A stretch of 43,481 bases of DNA, from assembly GCA_900315455.1 (NCBI GenBank), contig OMZE01000033.1, positions 1-43,481 of the forward strand. The letters run 5' to 3'. A program made the translations under genes and the position numbers. The DNA is from an uncultured Prevotellaceae bacterium. GTDB taxonomy: Bacteria; Bacteroidota; Bacteroidia; Bacteroidales; Bacteroidaceae. Under the pieces are notes generated by a model that was not told the origin of the DNA, searched no databases, and was given only the letters and a program-made list of their open reading frames with translations. Every line of letters begins with the position of its first letter. The first letter of the stretch is position 1. Below are positions 30,899 through 38,904 of this stretch, piece by piece.

Positions 30899-32464
30899 TC
30901 AGTCATTCACCATCGTGATACGCCCCTGTGGGTTGGTGTAAGCACTGCCAAGTGTCCCACCAAGCGTTTTTTCAATGTAGTCAGACAGCGCGTCACGACA
31001 GAGTACGGTGGTGGCCTTGAGAAGTTTACACTCCTTCAGCATACCGTAGAATCCACTCGAGTTATAGTAGTCGGTCGTGCAGATGGTATATTTCCTTGCG
31101 AGGTCGATGGGCAGGTAATTACCCGTTGCGGCATCCAGCACAAGCACATCACTGACGGTATGGCTCACACTATGTACGGTGAAGCGCAAACCCGATACTT
31201 GCGGGAAACTGCCATCTTCTTCGGGCAGCGCTGCAATACATTTCTCCAACATTGCCACTATCTCGCTGCCGGTAGCCTCGATCTTGCACATGTGGTTGTC
31301 GAAAGGCAGCACGTTGATGGCATCACCATAGGTAATGACTCCTGCGGGGATGGTGTTGCGGATACCACCACCGTTGCACAGACCTATTTCTGCATCCATA
31401 TAGTGACGGAAGGCGTCGGTCACGAGGTCGCTCAAGTTGGTCTCGGCTTTTCTCACCTGTCGCACCCCCTGACCGTCATAAATCTCAAGCGCATAGTCGC
31501 ACTCACCGATTTTGCGCAAGGTCACCTGTTCCAGCAACATCTTGATGCTGTCGGTGGCATGTTTCACCGCAGTGCTCTCATAAGGAATGTCGGCAGCGGG
31601 AATCAGCGTAGTGGAGAATGTGCCATCCGGGGAGATAAGGAGTTTTCCCACATTAGCGAGTTGCGTACCGGTCTGGGAAATGACGACAGTTTTCCCATCG
31701 ATGTTCTTCACCTCATTGTGAGGGACGACAGAGTGGGTATGACCGTCGAGCACCACATCGATACCCCTAGTGGCTGCCACCAACTGATGTGAATCGATGT
31801 CCATATCCGAGTTCTGCTCACCTACATGAGCGAGCACCACCACATAGTCGGCACCCTTGGCACGGGCATCATCAACAGCAGCCTGAACAATACTGTATAG
31901 TTGTGCCGGTTTCAAGTCATATAGCAAGTTCCCTTCATCGTCATAGAATGAATAGGCCTCGGCAATCATCGATTCCGGGGTACATACTCCAACGAAGGCC
32001 ACGCGTTTTGAACCGAACTGCCGTATAACATATGGAGAATAGAAGGGCTGAAGGGCGCCCGCATCGAAGAAATTACAACATACAATGGATGTCTGAATCT
32101 GTGGAAGCAATTCTTTCATACGAGGGGTGCCGTAGTCGAACTCATGATTACCCATGGTAATGGCAGTATAACCAACATGGCGCATAATATCGACGATATA
32201 CTGTCCGCGGGAGATGGCCCCGCTGACACCACCCTGCAGGAAGTCGCCACTACTAACGGCTGCAGCAAAGGCAGTATCGGAATTCTGGATGGCATCACGC
32301 AGACCGGCAAGTTTGGCATAGCCGTCGATGCCGCAGTGTACGTCATTCTCGTAGAGAACAACGATGCTTTTCTGCTTTTGTCCACTAACGTCAACAAGGT
32401 GCTTGCGGGATGTACAGGCACACAACAACAGCATGGGTACGAGGTAAAGGAAATACTTTTTCAT
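30899..32464 (-). CDS. Lipoprotein 5'-nucleotidase / UDP-sugar hydrolase family
   Basis: This 521-residue protein has a lipoprotein signal (MKKYFLYLVPMLLLCAC, lipid Cys17), so it should be anchored in the envelope. The N-terminal metallophosphatase domain shows YENDVHCGIDGYAKLAGL, SSGDFLQGGVSG, TMGNHEFDYGTPRMK, LAHVGEQ and LDGHTHSVVPH, supplying the dimetal ligands. The C-terminal 5'-nucleotidase domain has ETNLSDLVTDAFRHYMDAEI, CNGGGIRNTIPAG, the NVLPFDNHM region and TTDYYNSSGFYG, which stacks the base. Such enzymes dephosphorylate nucleotides or cleave UDP-sugars for salvage outside the cytoplasm. The gene is monocistronic. Its leader contains the palindrome at 32493-32509, and a -7 box lies at 32525-32532. 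Confidence 0.92.
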   Translation of the reverse strand: MKKYFLYLVPMLLLCACTSRKHLVDVSGQKQKSIVVLYENDVHCGIDGYAKLAGLRDAIQNSDTAFAAAVSSGDFLQGGVSGAISRGQYIVDIMRHVGYTAITMGNHEFDYGTPRMKELLPQIQTSIVCCNFFDAGALQPFYSPYVIRQFGSKRVAFVGVCTPESMIAEAYSFYDDEGNLLYDLKPAQLYSIVQAAVDDARAKGADYVVVLAHVGEQNSDMDIDSHQLVAATRGIDVVLDGHTHSVVPHNEVKNIDGKTVVISQTGTQLANVGKLLISPDGTFSTTLIPAADIPYESTAVKHATDSIKMLLEQVTLRKIGECDYALEIYDGQGVRQVRKAETNLSDLVTDAFRHYMDAEIGLCNGGGIRNTIPAGVITYGDAINVLPFDNHMCKIEATGSEIVAMLEKCIAALPEEDGSFPQVSGLRFTVHSVSHTVSDVLVLDAATGNYLPIDLARKYTICTTDYYNSSGFYGMLKECKLLKATTVLCRDALSDYIEKTLGGTLGSAYTNPQGRITMVND

Positions 32465-32492
32465 AGAGATGTGCTTCTGGTGGTAGTTTTTC

Positions 32493-32509
32493 TCATGTGT
32501 GTCACATGA
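32493..32509. promoter_or_regulatory. Palindrome TCATGTG-TGT-CACATGA in the 5'-nucleotidase leader
   Basis: Seven-base perfect inverted repeats around a 3-base spacer lie between the ATG at 32464 and the -7 box at 32525-32532. Its position just downstream of the expected transcript start is suitable for a repressor. No regulator is identified. Confidence 0.4.
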
Positions 32510-32524
32510 ATGTCATTATGAATG

Positions 32525-32532
32525 CAAATATA
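32525..32532 (-). promoter_or_regulatory. -7 promoter element, TATATTTG
   Basis: CAAATATA on the plus strand gives TATATTTG on the minus strand, 61 bases before the 5'-nucleotidase start. A CAA at 32550-32552 sits at 17 bases, slightly short for a -33 element. Confidence 0.45.
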
Positions 32533-32594
32533 CATATTTTTTTCAATAGCAAGGCCTTCAACAGGGAGAAATATGAAAAAAAGCACATCCTCTT

Positions 32595-32625
32595 TTTGTC
32601 ATGTGTAATGTTTTTAGTAATTTTG
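32595..32625 (+). promoter_or_regulatory. Promoter: TTTG, 19-base spacer, TAATTTTG
   Basis: TTTG at 32595-32598 and TAATTTTG at 32618-32625 have a 19-base spacer, a full promoter match. The transcript would begin near 32632, so the VanZ-like gene must start at 32647 rather than at any of the upstream in-frame ATGs. Confidence 0.75.
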
Positions 32626-32646
32626 AGCCACCAAACGACTACTACC

Positions 32647-33081
32647 ATGCGTGAAAAGAAGAGTATTATTTGCAGCGTGTTGCTCCTTGTGAGTGGCGGC
32701 ATGCTCTATGTGCTCTTCCGGTCGCGCCACATTCTCATGCTGAGAATTGCCGATGCCACTCCACTGTCACGGCACCTCTCCCACTTGCGTGAGACAGCCA
32801 GCCATTGGCATCCATACGACTGGGTAGTATACAATCTGCCCGGTGCTCTCTGGGCGGGAGCCTACATCCTGTTCATTCACAGTCTGATGCACGGTGTCAA
32901 TGCTTCCACCCGATGGAAATGGGCTTGCGTCATCCCCCTTATTGGAGCCTTTTCGGAACTGGGTCAGGCCTTCGGGGTCGTTCCCGGCACTTTCGACCTG
33001 TTGGACCTCGCTGGCTACCTGCTCCCCCTGGTCGTCTATTCTTTTTATGTGAAATCATCTATTCATTGCCATGAACAATAA
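32647..33081 (+). CDS. VanZ-like small membrane protein
   Basis: This 144-residue protein is predicted to have about four membrane helices (CSVLLLVSGGMLYVLF, LPGALWAGAYILFIHSLMHG, ACVIPLIGAFSELGQAFGVV, LAGYLLPLVVYSFY). The stretch FSELGQAFGVVPGTFDLLDL followed by AGYLL matches the VanZ core E-x-x-Q...D-x-x-x-N/G. VanZ-like proteins are associated with glycopeptide and lipoglycopeptide tolerance in some Firmicutes, but most, including Bacteroidetes forms, are uncharacterised. The promoter at 32595-32625 fixes the start. Its last 11 bases overlap the next gene, an AAA ATPase, which suggests coupled translation and a related job. Confidence 0.68.
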   Translation: MREKKSIICSVLLLVSGGMLYVLFRSRHILMLRIADATPLSRHLSHLRETASHWHPYDWVVYNLPGALWAGAYILFIHSLMHGVNASTRWKWACVIPLIGAFSELGQAFGVVPGTFDLLDLAGYLLPLVVYSFYVKSSIHCHEQ

Positions 33082-34099
33082 TTTATCTACTGCTCTCAAG
33101 ATTGTGGGTCTCATCACCATCGTGATGTTTGTCTTGATGGGTATACTGACTTTTATCGTTGACACCTTTGGTGACGACCAGTCCGATACCACAGATTCCA
33201 CAGAACAAACGGAAAAGCCAAAGACCACGACCGACAAGAAAGGTGACAGAAAGCCCGGGGAGATAGTAGTGAACGAGCCCTTGGAAAATGACCCTTATGA
33301 GGAACTCAACGAACTCATCGGCCTGGAGGGCGTGAAAGAAGAAATCAATAGTCTGGCCAACTTCGTCAAGGTGCAGAAGATGCGCTCGGAAAAAGGTCTG
33401 AAGACCCCGAAGATGTCGTATCATCTGGTCTTCACCGGCAGTCCCGGAACGGGCAAGACCACCGTGGCACGCATTGTTGCCCGCATATACAAGGACTTGG
33501 GTATACTGAAGAGTGGCCACATGGTGGAAACCGACCGTTCCGGACTGGTGGCCGAGTACATGGGGCAGACCGCCGTCAAGACCAATGCCATCTGCGACTC
33601 CGCCCTCAATGGTGTGCTGTTCATCGACGAGGCCTACGCGCTCGTTCCGAAGAACGACAACGGCGGCGACTATGGCCAGGAGGCCATCTCTACCCTACTG
33701 AAACGTATGGAGGACGACCGCGACAAACTGGTGGTCATCATCGCCGGCTATCCCGATGAGATGAAACGCTTCATCAACTCCAACCCCGGCCTGCAGTCGC
33801 GTTTCAACCGTTACATCAATTTTCCTGACTATACGCCCGAGGAACTCACGCGCATTTTCCTGATGTATGTGCGCAAGAATGAGTACACGCTCAACGATGA
33901 TGCCAAGGATTATCTCATGAGCCGTCTGGAAGAGGTTGTAGCGAAAAAAGAAAGGAATTTCGGCAATGCGCGCTATGTGCGCAATGTGTTTGAGAAATGC
34001 ATCCAGCATCAAGCCAACCGTTTGTCTCGCTCTTCAGCACAAAAGACGGAGAAAGAACTGAAGGAAATCACCCTCGCCGACCTCAAGGCGACAATATGA
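33071..34099 (+). CDS. Membrane-tethered AAA+ ATPase (CbbX/SpoVK-like)
   Basis: This 342-residue protein has an N-terminal membrane helix (about 8-30, ALKIVGLITIVMFVLMGILT), a charged linker rich in Thr, Asp and Lys to about residue 75, and a single AAA+ module. Visible are LIGLEGVKEEINSLANFVK, Walker A GSPGTGKT (123-130), Walker B GVLFIDEAYAL, a pore-like segment YMGQTAVKT, sensor 1 region VVIIAGYPDEMKRFINSNPG and the arginine-finger region LQSRFNRYINFPDY. This matches the CbbX/SpoVK class of remodelling ATPases rather than FtsH, since no protease domain follows. A role in remodelling a membrane or envelope protein is inferred from the anchor. It overlaps the VanZ-like gene by 11 bases and converges on the MFS gene. 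Confidence 0.9.
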   Translation: MNNNLSTALKIVGLITIVMFVLMGILTFIVDTFGDDQSDTTDSTEQTEKPKTTTDKKGDRKPGEIVVNEPLENDPYEELNELIGLEGVKEEINSLANFVKVQKMRSEKGLKTPKMSYHLVFTGSPGTGKTTVARIVARIYKDLGILKSGHMVETDRSGLVAEYMGQTAVKTNAICDSALNGVLFIDEAYALVPKNDNGGDYGQEAISTLLKRMEDDRDKLVVIIAGYPDEMKRFINSNPGLQSRFNRYINFPDYTPEELTRIFLMYVRKNEYTLNDDAKDYLMSRLEEVVAKKERNFGNARYVRNVFEKCIQHQANRLSRSSAQKTEKELKEITLADLKATI

Positions 34100-34131
34100 T
34101 CTTGAAGATAAAGAATTGAGAACCGGATTAC

Positions 34132-35331
34132 TTACCTGTTCTTGTGACGCAGATACCACTTGTGGGTGAAACCTACGTAAACGATTAGCGCAACAACTGT
34201 CATGACCAAGGCCACGACATACACGTCGAGCCAAGGGTCTACACTCTCCCCTGGTTTCTGTTCTCTGACCAATTGGAAACCAAGACCCAAGCCAAGGGCA
34301 ATCCCCGACTCCCATGCCAGGAAATATGTGCTCTGCGACGTTCCCCGTTGGCAATGGTCGCTGAGTTTGATAAAGAACAGGATGAAACGAGAGCCAATCA
34401 GTCCGGTTCCCAATCCTGTCAGCACCGGAACGATATACATCACGTCGTCACTGCTGTTGGTAAGCATCAACAGCAATGACGCCATCATCAGCAACAGTCC
34501 TGTTACCATCTCACTCTGCAGTTCCGCATTCATAAAGACAAATTTCTCTGCCAACAGGGCAAGGAGGAAACCCAACATCAGCCATGCAAAGAAGTGAGCA
34601 CAGGTAAAAAACACCGACATCATCATGCCCAGCACCATGGTGACCAGCAGCAACTGGAAGAACAACGCCCATGCTCCCGGCAACAAAAACCTGTCGAGCG
34701 AGAACCTATGCAGGCTGTCTTCCGGTGTCCTGAAAGGGAATTTCACCAATGATATAAGCACAAAAGCCAAAGCCACAAGACCCGCTGACACCCATATCGA
34801 AACCTTCATGTCGGCAAATCTGAAGAGCATCAAGGCCAAGAGAGGTCCCAGCGACAAAGAAAAGCGATAGAACCATGCTGTGGAATAATTAGCCTCCGTT
34901 CGCTGGGGGGCTTCACAGCAATCGATGACCAAGGTGCTCGCCAACACCATCTGTGCCAGTCCGAAGAACGCCCCTGTGAGAAAGCGCAACAACGGCATTG
35001 TCCATACGACATTGTTCTTATAGAATGCACCGAGGAAAACGGGTGATGCGAGCAAGGCCATCACCACGATGAGCGATTGGAGGCATACACGGTTGCGGCG
35101 GTATTTCTGAACGAGAAAAGAACAAAATCCCCCCATGGAAAACAATCCGACGACATAGGCCACCCACGACCATATCTGCATTTCGCCGCCACCACTATAC
35201 TGTTTCACCCACTCTGGTACATACATCATCTGCATGTATACGCCCATGGTGAGCAGCATATTGGCAATGGCCAACAACCAGAAGTCATGGTTCCAAAGAC
35301 GAATATGAACAGGGGTATTCTGTGTATCCAT
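34132..35331 (-). CDS. Major facilitator superfamily transporter
   Basis: This 399-residue integral membrane protein has about 12 hydrophobic helices in two halves with a central cytoplasmic loop (FPFRTPEDSLHRFSLDRFLL). The loop after helix 2 contains VQKYRRNRVCLQS in place of the usual G-x-x-x-D-R/K-x-G-R-R motif A, so the signature is degenerate. The first half starts RLWNHDFWLLAIANMLLTMG, common in Bacteroidetes MFS proteins. No substrate is suggested by the sequence. It begins 6 bases after the stop codon of the HAD gene, so the two form a small operon under the -7 box at 36050-36057. A sugar-phosphate or nucleoside link could follow from the HAD partner but is speculative. Confidence 0.85.
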   Translation of the reverse strand: MDTQNTPVHIRLWNHDFWLLAIANMLLTMGVYMQMMYVPEWVKQYSGGGEMQIWSWVAYVVGLFSMGGFCSFLVQKYRRNRVCLQSLIVVMALLASPVFLGAFYKNNVVWTMPLLRFLTGAFFGLAQMVLASTLVIDCCEAPQRTEANYSTAWFYRFSLSLGPLLALMLFRFADMKVSIWVSAGLVALAFVLISLVKFPFRTPEDSLHRFSLDRFLLPGAWALFFQLLLVTMVLGMMMSVFFTCAHFFAWLMLGFLLALLAEKFVFMNAELQSEMVTGLLLMMASLLLMLTNSSDDVMYIVPVLTGLGTGLIGSRFILFFIKLSDHCQRGTSQSTYFLAWESGIALGLGLGFQLVREQKPGESVDPWLDVYVVALVMTVVALIVYVGFTHKWYLRHKNR

Positions 35332-35337
35332 GTCAAC

Positions 35338-36012
35338 TCACGATTGATGTTTCCCGGCTATGAGCGCCTCACACTGCGAATGCCCGAAATGGTTGTAATC
35401 GGAGATAACCATGTCGCAGAGCGGCGAGATGGCATCAGCCGGATTGGTAGTCGACAAACCCACCACCACCATTCCTGCGGCATTCCCCGAACGCAAGCCA
35501 TTGAAACTGTCTTCGAAGACCACACATTCCTTCACTCCTGCCCCCAACCGGGCGGCAGCCTTGAGGTAACAGTCGGGCGAGGGCTTGCTCTCATCGAAAT
35601 CTTCAGAGGTGAGGACAGCATCGAAAAGGTTGCCGAAATCGGGCCAAGACCTGTATACACAGCGCATCTTGGCATCATTGGAACTGGTCACCAAAGCCGT
35701 CTTCACTCCTTTTTCACGGAGTGAAAGGATAAACTCACGGCATCCGGCAATGAAACTGTATGTCATACGAGCCTCATATTCATCGAGGTTTTTCTGGATA
35801 TCCCTTTTCGCCTCATCCATTCCGTCGAAATAACCATCGAAAATCTGTACCAGGGTCTGCCCCTTTATCTTGTTCTCCAATCCCGGTATCTCAGGGTGGT
35901 ATTTACGGCACATCTCACCCCAAAACACAGAATACTGCGACTCGGTGTCGAAGACCACACCATCAAGGTCGAATAGCGCGGCTTTGAATTTCACTTTGTT
36001 CATTTCATCCAT
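35338..36012 (-). CDS. HAD-superfamily phosphatase/phosphomutase (beta-phosphoglucomutase-like)
   Basis: This is a 224-residue cytoplasmic HAD protein of subfamily IA. Motif I is ALFDLDGVVFDTE (Asp15 nucleophile, Asp17), motif II VTSSN, motif III includes the Lys in SKPSPDCYLKAA and motif IV VVFEDSFNGLRSG. A helical cap domain of about 60 residues (QYSVFWGEMCRKYHPEIPGL onward) lies between motifs I and II. The pattern suits beta-phosphoglucomutase or small sugar-phosphate phosphatases; the two cannot be told apart here. The start at 36012 or a second Met at 36003 are both possible. It is the first gene of a two-gene unit with the MFS transporter, 6 bases apart. Confidence 0.88.
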   Translation of the reverse strand: MDEMNKVKFKAALFDLDGVVFDTESQYSVFWGEMCRKYHPEIPGLENKIKGQTLVQIFDGYFDGMDEAKRDIQKNLDEYEARMTYSFIAGCREFILSLREKGVKTALVTSSNDAKMRCVYRSWPDFGNLFDAVLTSEDFDESKPSPDCYLKAAARLGAGVKECVVFEDSFNGLRSGNAAGMVVVGLSTTNPADAISPLCDMVISDYNHFGHSQCEALIAGKHQS

Positions 36013-36049
36013 CTCGGCTACAGAAAGGAAGTATTTGTCAATTCGGGTG

Positions 36050-36057
36050 CAAAAATA
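36050..36057 (-). promoter_or_regulatory. -7 promoter element, TATTTTTG
   Basis: CAAAAATA on the plus strand reads TATTTTTG on the minus strand, 38 bases before the HAD gene. A -33 element is not clear. Confidence 0.45.
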
Positions 36058-36181
36058 CGCAAAATAATCGTGGTTATGAATGTCTATGGCTAAAAAATAC
36101 AGTTTTTACGCACTATTCCATGAAAAATTTGTAATTTTACCGCTCCACAACGAAAAGGCCGATAACTCGACCATCCTCATC

Positions 36182-36595
36182 ATGAACCAACAGAAGAAGA
36201 AGCGATTCATTCTTGCCTTGGGAAGCAACTGCAAAAGAGATCATTGCATGGCTGTTGCCAAGGCGCTGCTTGAAGAGAAACTGGGGCCAATGACCTTCAC
36301 GCCAATGGTCGAGACCAGCGCCATCGGCATAGAGGCGACACCCTTTCTCAACTGCCTTGCCACCGGCGAGAGTGAGATGACAGCCAAAGACATCACTTTG
36401 CTGCTGAAGCAGGTGGAGCAAGCCTGTGGCGACAAACCCGACTTACGTTCCGGCAACATCATCATGATGGATATCGACCTACTGCTCTTTGGGAAAAAAA
36501 GATACCATACCAATGACTGGAACCGAGACTATATCGTAGAACTAATGGCATTGGAGCCAGAAATTGCCAATTACATTTCACTAAACATAAAATGA
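36182..36595 (+). CDS. folK: 2-amino-4-hydroxy-6-hydroxymethyldihydropteridine pyrophosphokinase (FolK)
   Basis: This 137-residue enzyme transfers pyrophosphate from ATP to 6-hydroxymethyl-dihydropterin in folate synthesis. Family features are FILALGSNCKRDHCMAVAKA at the start, ETSAIGIEATPFLNCLATGE, and the metal-binding NIIMMDIDLLLFG, where the paired Asp residues bind magnesium. Active-site arginines of the usual R-W-x-P-R-x-L-D-L-D motif are partly changed: DLRSGNIIMMDIDLLLF has one Arg. It is shorter than the common 150-160. The start at 36182 is chosen since MNQQKKKRF leads directly into the first strand; an earlier ATG at 36080 would give an unlikely extension. Its stop overlaps the M64 gene start (ATGA), so the two are translationally coupled. 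Confidence 0.83.
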   Translation: MNQQKKKRFILALGSNCKRDHCMAVAKALLEEKLGPMTFTPMVETSAIGIEATPFLNCLATGESEMTAKDITLLLKQVEQACGDKPDLRSGNIIMMDIDLLLFGKKRYHTNDWNRDYIVELMALEPEIANYISLNIK

Positions 36596-37914
36596 AAACA
36601 ACAAATCTTCACCCTATGACCACATTATTGCGCAAACGCCTTTTTATGATGTTGGCGGCATTTCTCACACTGGCCACCAGCGCACAAGACTTCAACCAAT
36701 ATTTCAGTGATGCCACGCTACGTATCGATTATGTGTTCTCCGGCAACGCACATCATCAGGAAATAGCCGTCGATGAATTGCATATGGTGCCGCGTTGGTG
36801 GGGCAAGCGCCATCATCTCAGTGAAGTTCCAGTACGAGGCAATGGTCAAATCATCGTGCGCCACCACCGCAGCGGAGAGGTCATATACCGCAACTCCTTC
36901 TCCACCCTGTTTCAAGAATGGCTGTCGTATGATGAGGCACATACCCAGTGTCGCTCGTTCCAAAACGTATTTCTCACACCTATGCCAAAGGATACTGCTG
37001 ACGTGACAGTGGAACTCTACGACAACCGGCAGCAAACCATGGTGAGTCTCACGCATACCGTGGTGCCCACCGACATTCTCATCCGCCACACCGGCTACGA
37101 CCACGTCACGCCCTATGTTACTCTTCAACAAGCTGCCGACACCACACGCTGCATCCATATCGCCTTTGTGGCAGAGGGCTATCAGGAGAGTGAGATGGAC
37201 ACTTTTCTCCACGATGCCCAAGAAGCCACGGAAGCCCTCTTCGCCCACGAACCGTTCAAATCGCTGCGCGACCGTTTCCACATCGTGGCAGTGAAGTCTC
37301 CCTCCGTCGACAGCGGCACCAGTTCTCCACATCTTGGCATCTGGCGCAACACCGCCCTCCACTCCCATTTCGACACGTTCTACAGCCAGCGCTACCTGAC
37401 CACCCTTCACTTGAAAGACTTGCACAACTGGTTGGCAGGGACGCCCTACGAACACATTATCGTACTGGTGAACACCGAAGAGTATGGCGGTGGTGGTATA
37501 CTCAATTCCTACAACCTCTCCATGACCCATCACCGACTGTTCAAGCCCGTCGTGGTGCATGAGTTCGGACACAGTTTCGCGGGTCTGGGCGACGAGTATG
37601 CCTACGAACAGGAACAGATTCCGATGTATCCACATGACGTGGAACCATGGGAGCCCAACCTTACCACACTGGTAGACTTCTCCTCGAAATGGGAAGACAT
37701 GGTGAAGAAAAAGACACCTATCCCCACCCCAGAATCTTCCGACAAGAAGACGATAGAACAGCGGGTTGGCGTGTTTGAGGGAGCCGGATACAGTCTGAAA
37801 GGCGTTTACCGGGGTTGCCAGGACTGCAGGATGCGCACCAACGAGAATCCTGTGTTCTGTCCTGTCTGCGACCGTGCCCTGCGCAGGCTCATCAATTTCT
37901 ATACAGAAGAATAA
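36592..37914 (+). CDS. Secreted M64-type (IgA peptidase-like) zinc metallopeptidase
   Basis: This 440-residue exported protein has its signal sequence near residues 10-31 (TTLLRKRLFMMLAAFLTLAT, cleavage at SAQ); a second Met at 36616 would give a shorter, equally good leader. The catalytic zinc site is VVHEFGHSFAGLGDEYAYE, with His323, Glu324 and His327, in the HExxHxxxGLxDEY form typical of the M64 family. The N-terminal about 130 residues form a beta-rich domain (VDELHMVPRWWGKRHHLSEV). Near the C-terminus CQDCRMRTNENPVFCPVC has four Cys that may form disulfides or bind metal. Peptidases of this family include an IgA protease of Clostridium ramosum. Whether this one attacks immunoglobulin is unknown. 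It starts inside the folK stop (ATGA). Confidence 0.88.
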   Translation: MKTTNLHPMTTLLRKRLFMMLAAFLTLATSAQDFNQYFSDATLRIDYVFSGNAHHQEIAVDELHMVPRWWGKRHHLSEVPVRGNGQIIVRHHRSGEVIYRNSFSTLFQEWLSYDEAHTQCRSFQNVFLTPMPKDTADVTVELYDNRQQTMVSLTHTVVPTDILIRHTGYDHVTPYVTLQQAADTTRCIHIAFVAEGYQESEMDTFLHDAQEATEALFAHEPFKSLRDRFHIVAVKSPSVDSGTSSPHLGIWRNTALHSHFDTFYSQRYLTTLHLKDLHNWLAGTPYEHIIVLVNTEEYGGGGILNSYNLSMTHHRLFKPVVVHEFGHSFAGLGDEYAYEQEQIPMYPHDVEPWEPNLTTLVDFSSKWEDMVKKKTPIPTPESSDKKTIEQRVGVFEGAGYSLKGVYRGCQDCRMRTNENPVFCPVCDRALRRLINFYTEE

Positions 37915-37941
37915 GCATCAGGCCTTTTCTCTCTTCTGCCC

Positions 37942-38898
37942 ATGGTCAAACGATTGGTCATACTCCTCACGCTGATTGTCGCCCACCTCATGCCCTCCTT
38001 GGCGCAGGAAGTGAGCGACAACGACCGATTGGATATGGCCATCGCCTATTTCCAGAGCGGGAAATACCATGAGGCACTACTGCTGTTTGAACGACTCGAC
38101 AAAGAATATGCACTGAACCCACGTTTTCAGGGATTCATGGGTGTGTGCTACTATCACGAATGGCTTTACGAGGAAGCATGCAAGAAACTCGATGCCGTGA
38201 TGCCCCAACTCGAGGTGTTTGCTCCACATGAGCGGTCGGTCTACTACTTCACGGCCGGTGAAAGCCACTTCGAACTGCGGCAGTTTGCCAAAGCCATACC
38301 CTATTATGAGAAAGCACTCACCGTGTGCTATGACAATGAGAAGGGCGACATCAACTATCGCCTGGGGCTATGCTATATGTTTCTGGAAAACTGGCATCCC
38401 GCCCACGACCATTACGACCAGGCCCTCGACTACCTGATTGCATTCCGCGACACTCCCGAGATGCAGGCCCGTATCAAGCAGGCTGCCCATATGATGGGTG
38501 GCTGCAAGACCCGCCTGGAAGCCGCTGGAATATCATTGACTGATGAAGGCAGGCAACACGAAGCCACAGCGGAGACCGACAGTCTGGATTTCACGACAGC
38601 ATCCAAAGACATCCCAGCCACCGATACGCTGTCGGTGACCGAGAATGCAGGCAATGCCGCAGCCTCGCCTGAAGAACAAATAGAAATGGAAGGAAACAAG
38701 GTGGCTCCTGCTGTCCCGCCATCAGAACTTTTCGTAGGGCCTGTGCTTCCCGAACTTGCAAGGCCAGCCACTATCAGCGTGAAGCCTTCAATAACCCAGG
38801 ACGTGGTCAAGCGTCCTGTCGTGAAGACACAACCCGAAACGCCTTCCACCCAGAACATCGATGCGGTGTATGAGCAGAAGGTAGACGTGGTGGAATGA
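37942..38898 (+). CDS. Secreted TPR protein with low-complexity tail
   Basis: This 318-residue protein has a signal peptide (MVKRLVILLTLIVAHLMPSL, cleavage at AQE) and then about four TPR-like repeats from residue 28 to 190: DMAIAYFQSGKYHEALLLFE, FMGVCYYHEWLYEEACKKLD, YYFTAGESHFELRQFAKAIP and NYRLGLCYMFLENWHPAHDH. The last about 110 residues are rich in Thr, Ala, Pro, Val and Glu with no regular structure (for example SLDFTTASKDIPATDTLSVT), like a flexible spacer. It is a probable periplasmic adaptor. It begins 27 bases after the M64 gene and ends 6 bases before the convergent cytidine deaminase gene, so it closes the folK-M64-TPR transcript. The partner is unknown. Confidence 0.8.
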   Translation: MVKRLVILLTLIVAHLMPSLAQEVSDNDRLDMAIAYFQSGKYHEALLLFERLDKEYALNPRFQGFMGVCYYHEWLYEEACKKLDAVMPQLEVFAPHERSVYYFTAGESHFELRQFAKAIPYYEKALTVCYDNEKGDINYRLGLCYMFLENWHPAHDHYDQALDYLIAFRDTPEMQARIKQAAHMMGGCKTRLEAAGISLTDEGRQHEATAETDSLDFTTASKDIPATDTLSVTENAGNAAASPEEQIEMEGNKVAPAVPPSELFVGPVLPELARPATISVKPSITQDVVKRPVVKTQPETPSTQNIDAVYEQKVDVVE

Positions 38899-38904
38899 AA
38901 AGGG

